Assembly: GCA_003157675.1 (NCBI GenBank)
Contig: PMKG01000118.1
Location: forward strand, 1 to 11,866
Source of the DNA: Acidobacteriota bacterium
GTDB taxonomy: Bacteria; Acidobacteriota; Vicinamibacteria; Vicinamibacterales; Fen-181
Length of the DNA: 11,866 nt
Direction of reading: 5' to 3'
The first letter of the stretch is position 1. Each line of letters opens with the position of its first letter. Made by a program: the position numbers and the translations under genes. The notes under the pieces are model-generated. The model saw only the letters and a program-made list of their open reading frames with translations. It was not told the origin of the DNA and did no database searches. Below, piece after piece: positions 6,298-11,866 of the stretch.

Positions 6298-7233
6298 ATG
6301 TCTGAAGACGCGACTTCCGGTATCGGTGGTGAGTTGCGGGACGCCCGCGAGCGCGCGGGGCTCTCTGTGCGGGCGATCGCGGACCGCACCAAGATCCCGG
6401 TGCAGACGCTCGAGGCACTCGAACGGGACGACGTGTCGCGCCTGCCCGGCGGGATATTCCTGCGGTCCTTCGTCCGCGCGTACGCGACGGAGGTGGGCCT
6501 GGACCCCGAGCAGGCGGTCCGGCGCTTCGTCTCCCGCTTCCCGGACGCGTCGGTCTCGGAGACGCCGGCGCCCTACCTCGCCAACCCCGAGAAGATCGTC
6601 GTCGACGAACAGCCGGCCGCGAGCCGCCTGTGGCGCGTCGTGGGGTGGAGCCTGCCGCTCGTGCTCGTCATCGTGTACTTCGGGTTCGGCGGGCGCCTGA
6701 ACTGGTGGCGCCAGCCGGCTCCGGTCGCGGCTCCCCATGCCGAAGCGCAAGGCGAACCGTCGTCGGCGGCGCCATCGCCCGTGTTGACGACGCCTGTCGC
6801 CCCTGTTGCACCCGCGTCCGCGTCGACAGGTTCGACGGGGGAGCCCGCGACCGCCGGTCCCCCGGCGGCCGGCGCTACGTCAGCCGCCGCGGCGGCGGCC
6901 GACCAGGCGGCTCGCCCCGTGGAGGCCCCCCACCCGGGTGAGATCGGGGGCGCCATACCTGTGGCAGGGCAGTTCGACATCACGCTCGCGTCCCGCGGGC
7001 GTTGCTGGGTGACGATCAGGAGCGACGGGAAGATCGTGTACACGGGCACGCTGAACCCGGGGGAACACCACGACCTGAATGTCGGCGGCCAGGTGGTCCT
7101 GACCGTTGGCAATGCCGGCGTCATCGACCTCTCGCTCAACGGCAAACCGGCCCGCCGGCTCGGGGCCGACAATGAGGTGGTGACGCTGCGGATGAGCATC
7201 GACAATCTGAACACGTTCCTCGTGTCACGCTGA
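6298..7233 (+). CDS. RodZ-like helix-turn-helix membrane protein with DUF4115-type C-terminus
   Basis: This 311-residue protein has the RodZ architecture. An N-terminal helix-turn-helix of the Xre/HTH_25 type covers residues about 8-75 (GELRDARERAGLSVRAIADR, LPGGIFLRSFVRAYATEVGLD). A single membrane helix follows at about 111-130 (LWRVVGWSLPLVLVIVYFGF), then an Ala/Pro/Ser-rich linker (140-222). The C-terminal beta-rich domain is DUF4115-like (about 225-311), with RGRCWVTIRSDGKIVYTGTL and the VGNAGVIDLSLNGKPA segment. In RodZ the HTH part binds MreB and the outer part faces the periplasm, supporting rod shape. The linker here is long and low-complexity. A 63-base gap precedes the ATG, with no clear Shine-Dalgarno site. 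The domain order is clear; whether it works with MreB is inferred. Confidence 0.85.
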   Translation: MSEDATSGIGGELRDARERAGLSVRAIADRTKIPVQTLEALERDDVSRLPGGIFLRSFVRAYATEVGLDPEQAVRRFVSRFPDASVSETPAPYLANPEKIVVDEQPAASRLWRVVGWSLPLVLVIVYFGFGGRLNWWRQPAPVAAPHAEAQGEPSSAAPSPVLTTPVAPVAPASASTGSTGEPATAGPPAAGATSAAAAAADQAARPVEAPHPGEIGGAIPVAGQFDITLASRGRCWVTIRSDGKIVYTGTLNPGEHHDLNVGGQVVLTVGNAGVIDLSLNGKPARRLGADNEVVTLRMSIDNLNTFLVSR

Positions 7234-7238
7234 CTCAC

Positions 7239-8060
7239 GTGGACTGGGCACGCACCCCGCTGGTCGAGTGCTTCGAGCGCGGCGAAGCGCCGCGAGACGT
7301 CCGCCTGATGGCCGCCAGGGGTGGCCTCGCCCTGCGGGTCCCCGAGCAGTTCGCCCTCCTCATGCTGCTCGTCTCGGACTCCGACCCCGTGATCGCCGCC
7401 CGAGCGTGCCGGACGATCGCGCGATTGCCCTCGGACTCACTGGCCACGTTCCTCGCCGACCCGGACACGCCGGAGCAGGTGCGGAGCTTCTTCGCCACAA
7501 GCCCCCGGGGTGGGACGGATGAGGCGGCGGACGAGGAGCCGTCGGAGGCCGACGACGAGGACGTGGAAGCGGCGACAGGAGCGGAGACGGAGGGCGACTT
7601 CAGAGAGGAACTCCTTGCCGCGGCCGATCAGTCGGTCGCTCACGTCGGAGCTCTGCGGCGCCTGTCCACGATGAACGTGGCTGGGCGGATCAAGGCGGCG
7701 ATCCAGGGCACCCGGGAGGAGCGGTCCATTCTCATCCGCGACCCGAACAGGGTGGTGGCGGCCGCCGTGCTCAGCAGCCCGAAGCTCACCGAGGGCGACG
7801 TCGAGTCGATCGCGCGGATGACCAACGTCTCCGACGAGGTGCTGCGCCAGATCGGCACGAACCGGCTGTGGGCGAAGAGCTACGCCGTCGTGGCGGCGCT
7901 CGCGCGCAACGCGAAGACGCCGGTCGGCGTGTCGCTGGCGCTGCTCCCCCGGCTCTCCGAGCGGGACGTGAGGATCCTGTCGGCCGACCGGAACGTCCCG
8001 GAGGCGGTGCGCTTGAGCGCGCGGAAGCTGAACCTGCGCAACACGTCACGGAGGCAGTGA
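7239..8060 (+). CDS. HEAT-like helical repeat protein with acidic linker, function unknown
   Basis: The GTG at 7239, 5 bases after the RodZ-like stop, gives 273 residues (MDWARTPLVECFERGEAPRD). There is no signal peptide or membrane segment. Residues 20-87 form HEAT-like helices (VRLMAARGGLALRVPEQFAL, DPVIAARACRTIARL). Residues 91-119 are a highly acidic Glu/Asp/Ala linker. Residues 147-265 form a second helical repeat region with ERSILIRDPNRVVAAAVLSSP (162-181, and on), then LTEGDVESIARMTNVSDEVL and LSERDVRILSADRNVP, where the ILxxDxN pattern recurs. I know this type of protein only as an unnamed conserved protein of Acidobacteriota and delta-proteobacteria-type genomes, from memory. The in-frame ATG at residue 24 is a less likely start. 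The stop overlaps the next ATG by one base (TGATG). Confidence 0.85.
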   Translation: MDWARTPLVECFERGEAPRDVRLMAARGGLALRVPEQFALLMLLVSDSDPVIAARACRTIARLPSDSLATFLADPDTPEQVRSFFATSPRGGTDEAADEEPSEADDEDVEAATGAETEGDFREELLAAADQSVAHVGALRRLSTMNVAGRIKAAIQGTREERSILIRDPNRVVAAAVLSSPKLTEGDVESIARMTNVSDEVLRQIGTNRLWAKSYAVVAALARNAKTPVGVSLALLPRLSERDVRILSADRNVPEAVRLSARKLNLRNTSRRQ

Positions 8061-8272
8061 TGGATCCTGTGGCTGAAATCCGGAAGATCTACCAGCACGC
8101 GACGCGGGCGACGATCGCGCGCGACCTGGCCCGCGCGATCGAGCTGCTCAAGGAGCTCCGGACCGAAGAAGAGCGGGAGCGGGCGGCCGTCTACATGGAC
8201 GGGTTGTCGCAGATGCGGTCGGAGTGGAACGCCGCTCACCCGACTCGCAAGCCGTCCTCGTCGACCCGGTAG
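8060..8272 (+). CDS. Small helical protein, function unknown
   Basis: The ATG at 8060 shares one base with the stop of the preceding gene (TGATG) and has GGAGG at 8050-8054, 5 bases upstream, so translation is well supported. The 70-residue product is soluble, charged and almost wholly helical: residues 1-60 contain AEIRKIYQHATRATIARDLA, an ELLKELRTEEERERAAVYM amphipathic helix and a MRSEW segment; the last 11 residues (HPTRKPSSSTR) look disordered. No family is recognised. The last 37 bases overlap, tail to tail, the 3' end of the kinase gene on the other strand. Tight coupling to the HEAT-like gene suggests a shared function, which is inference. Confidence 0.78.
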   Translation: MDPVAEIRKIYQHATRATIARDLARAIELLKELRTEEERERAAVYMDGLSQMRSEWNAAHPTRKPSSSTR

Positions 8273-9225
8273 TCGAGGATCCTGGCGCCGGACGCGGCGA
8301 CGGCCTCGCGCACGGCGGGCATGTCGGCCGGACGGCCGAAGAAGAAGATGCACCCGCCGCCGCCGGCCCCGCAGACCTTGGCTCCCTGGGCTCCCGCGGC
8401 CCGCGCCCGGTCCACGAGCGCTTCGATTCCGGGCGTCGTGACGCCCGGGGCGAGGCGCTTGCGGTTGTCCCACTCGGCCGCCACCTGGCGCCCGACCTCG
8501 TCCCAGTCCCCCCGAACCAGCGCCTCGCGCATCGCCACCGCGGTATCGCGAATCCGCTCGAAACAGTCGAACACGCCGCGGTCGCCGTCGATGTGGCGCC
8601 GGGTCACCTCCCAGTTGTTGGTGCCCGAGTTGCGCGGCACGCCCGTGTAGGCGAGCACGATCCGGCGCTCGAGTTCGCCGACGTCGACCTCGATCGGGAC
8701 GCGCACGACGCCGGCGACGCCGAGCTCCACCGCCGCGACGCCGCCGTAGAGGGCCGGCCGGTAGTCCTGGACGCCGGTCGGGACCGAAATCGCCTGGGCC
8801 TCGACGTTCATCGCGATGCGCAGCAGCGTCTCCGCGTCGTAGTCGGCGCCCGTCCAGCGCGACATCGCGCCGCACACGGCGATGTTGAGTGCCGACGAAC
8901 CCGCGATGCCGGCTCCGGCCGGCGATTCGGCGCGCGTCGTGAGCGTCAGGCCTTCGGCCTTGAAGAAGCGCAGGAGCCACCGGAGCAAGCTGAGGTCGCT
9001 GTCGCGCGCCAGGTCGCGCCAGCTGGCGGCCTCGACCTCGCGGCCGGTGTCGACCGAACGGATGGCGATCCGGCCGTCCTCACGCGACTCGACCGTGGCG
9101 CGGGCCCACAGGCTGATCGCCACGTTGAGCGTCTGCGCCTGGTCGTGAAACAGGTACAGGGGCCAGATGTCGATGGTGCCACCGGCCAGGTCGATCCGTG
9201 TGGGTGCCGAGGATTCGATGCGCAC
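8236..9225 (-). CDS. GHMP-family sugar kinase (HddA-like), possible role in peptidoglycan recycling
   Basis: This 329-residue protein is a GHMP kinase (galactokinase, homoserine, mevalonate kinase fold). The N-terminal strand SAPTRIDLAGGTID (6-19) resembles heptose 7-phosphate kinase HddA. The ATP-binding glycine loop is SPAGAGIAGSSALN (101-114). VPTGVQDYRPALYGG (148-162) probably supplies the catalytic Asp154, and the third motif is GAKVCGAGGGGCIFFF (281-296). It phosphorylates a small sugar or alcohol using ATP; the substrate is not readable from sequence. The GTG at 9225 is the only good start, since TGA lies two codons upstream. It is divergent from nagZ-ldcA-mpl and shares a palindromic promoter with them, which hints at a recycling sugar as substrate. 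HddA partners GmhA and HddC are absent here. Confidence 0.88.
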   Translation of the reverse strand: MRIESSAPTRIDLAGGTIDIWPLYLFHDQAQTLNVAISLWARATVESREDGRIAIRSVDTGREVEAASWRDLARDSDLSLLRWLLRFFKAEGLTLTTRAESPAGAGIAGSSALNIAVCGAMSRWTGADYDAETLLRIAMNVEAQAISVPTGVQDYRPALYGGVAAVELGVAGVVRVPIEVDVGELERRIVLAYTGVPRNSGTNNWEVTRRHIDGDRGVFDCFERIRDTAVAMREALVRGDWDEVGRQVAAEWDNRKRLAPGVTTPGIEALVDRARAAGAQGAKVCGAGGGGCIFFFGRPADMPAVREAVAASGARILDYRVDEDGLRVG

Positions 9226-9227
9226 GA

Positions 9228-9241
9228 GTCATTATAATGAC
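9228..9241. promoter_or_regulatory. Symmetric bidirectional promoter: palindrome with TATAAT on both strands
   Basis: GTCATTATAATGAC is a perfect 14-bp palindrome in the 19-base gap between the two divergent GTG codons. TATAAT reads on the plus strand at 9233-9238 and on the minus strand from 9236 to 9231. The plus start GTG (9245) lies 6 bases past its -10 hexamer and the minus start GTG (9225) lies 5 bases past its own, about where transcription should begin. This is the layout of leaderless genes. No convincing -35 element was found on either strand. An alternative reading is an operator bound by a dimeric repressor. Confidence 0.6.
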
Positions 9242-9244
9242 AAG

Positions 9245-10354
9245 GTGCCAGCCGCCCTACACCGCCGGATCGGTCAGCTTGCCGTCGTCGGCTTCGACGG
9301 GACGTCGCTCGGAGACGAGCTGCGCGCGCTCGCGCGCGAGTTCGATCTCGGGGGGATCATCCTCTTCGCGAGGAACGTGGAATCGCCGGAACAGGTGGCG
9401 GATCTGGCCGCCGAGGCGCAGCGCCTCGCCGGGGACCTGCCGCTGTGGGTCGGGATCGATCAGGAAGGCGGCCGCGTCGCCAGGATCAAACGCCCGCTGA
9501 CCGAGTGGCCGCCGATGCGGGCGCTGGGGCGCGCGGACGACGAGGCGCTGGCCGGCCGGTTCGGCGCGGCGCTTGCGCGCGAACTGCACGCGGTCGGCGT
9601 CTCGATCGATTTCGCTCCCGTGCTCGACGTGCTGACGACCGCGAACAACCCGGCCATCGGCGACCGGTCGATCGGCGGGCGGCCGGACCTCGTCGCACGG
9701 CTCGGAGCGGCCATCGTCCGGGCGCTCGAGGACGGTGGCGTGGCCGCGTGCGGGAAGCACTTTCCCGGCCACGGCGACACGACGGTCGACTCGCACCTCG
9801 ACCTGCCGATCGTCGAGCATCCTCCGGAGCGGCTGCGCGAGATCGACTTCGCGCCGTTCCGGGCGGCGATCGAGGCGGGGGTCACCGCCATGATGACCGG
9901 GCACCTGCTGGTGCCCGCGTTCGACGAGGTGAACCCGGCGACCCTCTCGCGGCCGATCGTGACCGGCCTGCTGCGTGGGGAGTTGGGTTTCGACGGTCTC
10001 GTGTTCACCGACGATCTGGACATGAAGGCGATCTCGGGCCGGGTGACGCGTGAGCGCGCCGTCGTCTCGGCTGTGAGCGCCGGGTGCGACGTCGTGCTGA
10101 TGTGCGGGACGGACGGCGCGGGCCACGCGTCGGCGCTCGAGGCCCTGGTTCGCGCCGTCGAGCACCAGGAGATCCCGCACGCGCAGGTGGACGATTCGAT
10201 CGCGCGGCAACGGCGCGCGAAGGCGCGCTTCGCGGCGATGAAGGGATCGACCCTTTCGCCCGACTGGCGGCCGATGTCCTCCCGCGAGCTGCGCGCGATC
10301 GTGGGCTGCCCGGATCACCAGGTGGTCGCCGAGGAGATGCGGCGGTTCGCATGA
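9245..10354 (+). CDS. nagZ: Beta-N-acetylhexosaminidase NagZ (glycoside hydrolase family 3)
   Basis: NagZ removes GlcNAc from GlcNAc-1,6-anhydroMurNAc-peptides in the cytoplasm during peptidoglycan recycling. From the GTG at 9245 the protein has 369 residues and no signal peptide. Family motifs are GGIILFARNVESPEQ (36-50), VGIDQEGGRVARI (69-81), IDFAPVLDV (121-129), the catalytic loop GKHFPGHGDT (170-179) with the His used as acid/base, and VFTDDLDMKAI (253-263) with the nucleophilic Asp. The in-frame ATG at 9218 would add 9 residues but lies upstream of the palindromic -10 element, so GTG 9245 as a leaderless start is preferred; ATG 9218 remains possible if transcription starts earlier. A C-terminal extension of about 40 residues (STLSPDWRPMSSRELRAIVG) goes beyond the barrel. 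The stop overlaps ldcA by 4 bases. Confidence 0.94.
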   Translation: MPAALHRRIGQLAVVGFDGTSLGDELRALAREFDLGGIILFARNVESPEQVADLAAEAQRLAGDLPLWVGIDQEGGRVARIKRPLTEWPPMRALGRADDEALAGRFGAALARELHAVGVSIDFAPVLDVLTTANNPAIGDRSIGGRPDLVARLGAAIVRALEDGGVAACGKHFPGHGDTTVDSHLDLPIVEHPPERLREIDFAPFRAAIEAGVTAMMTGHLLVPAFDEVNPATLSRPIVTGLLRGELGFDGLVFTDDLDMKAISGRVTRERAVVSAVSAGCDVVLMCGTDGAGHASALEALVRAVEHQEIPHAQVDDSIARQRRAKARFAAMKGSTLSPDWRPMSSRELRAIVGCPDHQVVAEEMRRFA

Positions 10355-11286
10355 TCAAGCCGCGCCCCCTCCGACCCGGCGATCGCGTGGCCGTCGTGGC
10401 GCCTTCCAGCCCGTTTCCGGCGGAGGCGTTCGACGCCGGCCTCGCCGAGATCGAGCGCCTGGGGTTCGAGCCCGTCTTCGATCGATCCGTGTTCGATCGG
10501 CAGGGCTACGAGGCCGGTTCGGCCGAGACGCGCGCTCGCGCCATCTCGCGCGCCCTGGCCGACGCGTCGGTCGGCGCGGTTATGGCGGTGCGGGGGGGCT
10601 ACGGCAGCGTCCACGTCCTGCCGCTGCTCGACATGGCGGAAGTGCGGCGTGCCCGGAAGGCGTTCGTCGGCTACAGCGACCTGACCTCGCTGCTCACGTA
10701 TCTCACCGGGCCGTGCGGCCTGGTGGCGTTTCACGGGCCGACGGTGACGGGCCGTCTCGAGCGTGGGGCGGAGGGCTACGACCGGACGACACTCGTCGGC
10801 CTGCTCACCAGGACGGATCCGCTCGGCGAGCTGACCCTCCCGGGACTCGAGGTGTTTCGACCCGGCGAGGCGACGGGACCGCTGGCGGGAGGCAACCTTT
10901 CGCTGCTGGCCGCGTCGCTCGGGACGCCTTACGCGTTCGACCCGCCGGACGGCTGCGTCCTGTTTCTCGAAGACGTGAACGAACGGCCGTATCGGCTGGA
11001 TCGCCTGTGGACGCAGCTGCGCTTCTCGGGCATCATCCGCCGGGCGTCGGCCATCGTGTTCGGCGAGTTCCCCGGGTGCGACGAGTCTGGCGATGAGTGG
11101 CGGGCGCGCGAGACGCTGGCGGCGCTGTCGCGCGACTGTCCGGGTCCGGTGCTCTTCGGCCTCCCCTCCGGGCACACGCCAGGCCCCGCCGTGACGCTGC
11201 CGCTCGGGGTTCGCGCGCGCGTGGTGGCCGGAAGCCGTCCGGCAGTCGTGATTGAAGAAGCGGCGGTGTCCGAGGAGCGAACGTGA
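10351..11286 (+). CDS. ldcA: LD-carboxypeptidase (muramoyltetrapeptide carboxypeptidase, peptidase family S66)
   Basis: LdcA cleaves the L,D bond between meso-diaminopimelate and the terminal D-Ala of recycled tetrapeptides, giving the tripeptide that Mpl uses. The 311-residue protein has the S66 catalytic triad: Ser109 in VGYSDLT, Glu207 in LFLEDVNERPYRLDR and His275 in LPSGHTPG, with spacing close to the Pseudomonas enzyme. Other family features are RPGDRVAVVAPSSPF (8-22) at the N-terminus and MAVRGGYGS (78-86). There is no signal peptide, which suits a cytoplasmic recycling enzyme. The related microcin C self-immunity branch (MccF) also belongs to S66, but the neighbours favour recycling. 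The ATG overlaps the nagZ stop (ATGA); a longer frame upstream would lie inside nagZ and is rejected. Confidence 0.95.
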   Translation: MIKPRPLRPGDRVAVVAPSSPFPAEAFDAGLAEIERLGFEPVFDRSVFDRQGYEAGSAETRARAISRALADASVGAVMAVRGGYGSVHVLPLLDMAEVRRARKAFVGYSDLTSLLTYLTGPCGLVAFHGPTVTGRLERGAEGYDRTTLVGLLTRTDPLGELTLPGLEVFRPGEATGPLAGGNLSLLAASLGTPYAFDPPDGCVLFLEDVNERPYRLDRLWTQLRFSGIIRRASAIVFGEFPGCDESGDEWRARETLAALSRDCPGPVLFGLPSGHTPGPAVTLPLGVRARVVAGSRPAVVIEEAAVSEERT

Positions 11287-11866
11287 AGATCCACCTGATT
11301 GGCATCGGCGGCACCGCCATGGCCACACTCGCGGCGATGTTGAAACGGAAGGGGCACGAAGTCGGCGGGTCCGACCTCGCCGTCTACCCGCCGATGAGCA
11401 TGTTCCTGGCGGGCGAGGGGATCGAGCCGCTCTCCGGGTACGACGCCCGGCACATCACCGCCGACGTCGACCTGGTGATCGTCGGCAACGCCGTTTCGCG
11501 CGGCAACCCCGAGATCGAGGCGGTGCTCGACCGGAAGATCCGCCACTGCTCGCTGCCCGAGGCCGTACGGGAGGAGTTCCTCTGGGGGGCGCGATCGATC
11601 GTCATCGCGGGCACGCACGGCAAGACCACGACGACGGCGATGACGGCATGGCTGCTGACCTCTGCCGGCCTCGACCCGAGCCTGCTCGTCGGCGGCATCG
11701 CCGCCAACTTCGGGGACGACGGGTCGAGCTACCGGATCGGTCACGGCCGCGACTTCGTCATCGAGGGCGACGAGTACGACAGTGCCTTCTTCGACAAGAC
11801 GGCGAAGTTCCTCAAGTACCTGCCGGATATCGCGGTCATCGGCAACATCGAGTTCGACCACGCCGA
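11283..11866 (+). CDS. mpl: UDP-N-acetylmuramate:L-Ala-gamma-D-Glu-meso-DAP ligase Mpl (5' part, runs off window end)
   Basis: Mpl joins recycled murein tripeptide to UDP-MurNAc using ATP, bypassing MurC, MurD and MurE. The 194 visible residues cover the N-terminal UDP-binding domain and the start of the ATPase domain, of about 450 in the family. Motifs are KIHLIGIGGTAMATLA (2-17), the Mpl-typical GSDLAVYPPMS (29-39), GNAVSRGNP (68-76), the P-loop AGTHGKTTTTAM (about 109-120), FVIEGDEYDSAFFDKTAKF (about 160-178) and GNIEFDHA at the window edge. VYPPMS and DEYDSAFFDK separate it from MurC. The GTG start overlaps the ldcA stop (GTGA), completing a coupled nagZ-ldcA-mpl run. The gene is truncated by the window, not broken. 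Confidence 0.95.
   Translation, partial: MKIHLIGIGGTAMATLAAMLKRKGHEVGGSDLAVYPPMSMFLAGEGIEPLSGYDARHITADVDLVIVGNAVSRGNPEIEAVLDRKIRHCSLPEAVREEFLWGARSIVIAGTHGKTTTTAMTAWLLTSAGLDPSLLVGGIAANFGDDGSSYRIGHGRDFVIEGDEYDSAFFDKTAKFLKYLPDIAVIGNIEFDHA

Noticed and set aside
5269..6750. 493-residue open frame on the minus strand
   Set aside because: It is antisense to the TPR, membrane-protein and RodZ-like genes. The translation is Arg/Pro/Gln/His-rich with no domain, as expected for a shadow frame in GC-rich DNA.
8255..8280. Possible terminator stem around TCCTCG and GTCGAGGA
   Set aside because: The stem is interrupted, is inside coding sequence of both convergent genes and has no T-tract.
8224..9237. 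337-residue open frame on the plus strand
   Set aside because: It is exactly antisense to the GHMP kinase, which has all three family motifs. The plus frame has none and is rich in Arg, Asp and His.
9218..9244. ATG 9218 as the nagZ start
   Set aside because: It is upstream of the TATAAT element and overlaps the kinase start on the other strand. The added 9 residues are not needed by the family. Not fully excluded if a promoter lies further upstream.
9257..10318. 353-residue open frame on the minus strand
   Set aside because: It is antisense to nagZ, whose catalytic motifs are intact. Arg-rich translation with no domain.
10351..11286. MccF-type antibiotic immunity protein instead of LdcA
   Set aside because: Both are S66 peptidases, but the tight coupling with nagZ and mpl and absence of any microcin-like genes favour murein recycling.

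Overview
The window comes from a GC-rich bacterial chromosome, and every coding frame is strongly G/C at third positions. No mobile element, CRISPR array, tRNA or rRNA gene was seen. The gene order and the lineage-type hypothetical genes (a TPR gene after rnhB, a RodZ-like gene followed by a HEAT-like gene) suggest Acidobacteriota, possibly Vicinamibacteria. That taxonomic call is an inference from remembered gene neighbourhoods, not from a search.

Block 1 (1-3769, all +) is the conserved translation and RNA-processing run: the 3' part of ffh, then rpsP, khpA, rimM, trmD, rplS and rnhB. From rpsP to rplS each gene overlaps the next by 4 to 14 bases, so the genes are probably cotranscribed and translationally coupled. 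The 99-base gap before rnhB holds a perfect 12-bp inverted repeat and short tandem repeats.

Block 2 (3826-8272, +) holds five less familiar genes. They encode a 722-residue TPR protein, a 75-residue two-helix membrane protein (TTG start), a RodZ-like protein (cytoplasmic helix-turn-helix, one membrane helix, DUF4115-like end), a HEAT-like helical repeat protein with an acidic linker, and a 70-residue helical protein. Most are tightly packed, with a 63-base gap before the RodZ-like gene.

Block 3 (8236-11866) is a peptidoglycan-recycling neighbourhood. A GHMP-family sugar kinase lies on the minus strand. Divergent from it run nagZ, ldcA and mpl on the plus strand, each overlapping the next by 4 bases; mpl runs off the window end. 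NagZ trims GlcNAc from muropeptides, LdcA removes the terminal D-Ala of tetrapeptides, and Mpl reattaches the freed tripeptide to UDP-MurNAc. Between kinase and nagZ is a 14-bp AT-rich perfect palindrome that contains TATAAT on both strands. On each strand it sits 5 to 6 bases before a GTG start codon, so it looks like a symmetric bidirectional promoter giving two leaderless mRNAs.

The strongest leads are this promoter and the suggestion that the kinase is a recycling sugar kinase. Most of the rest is housekeeping.
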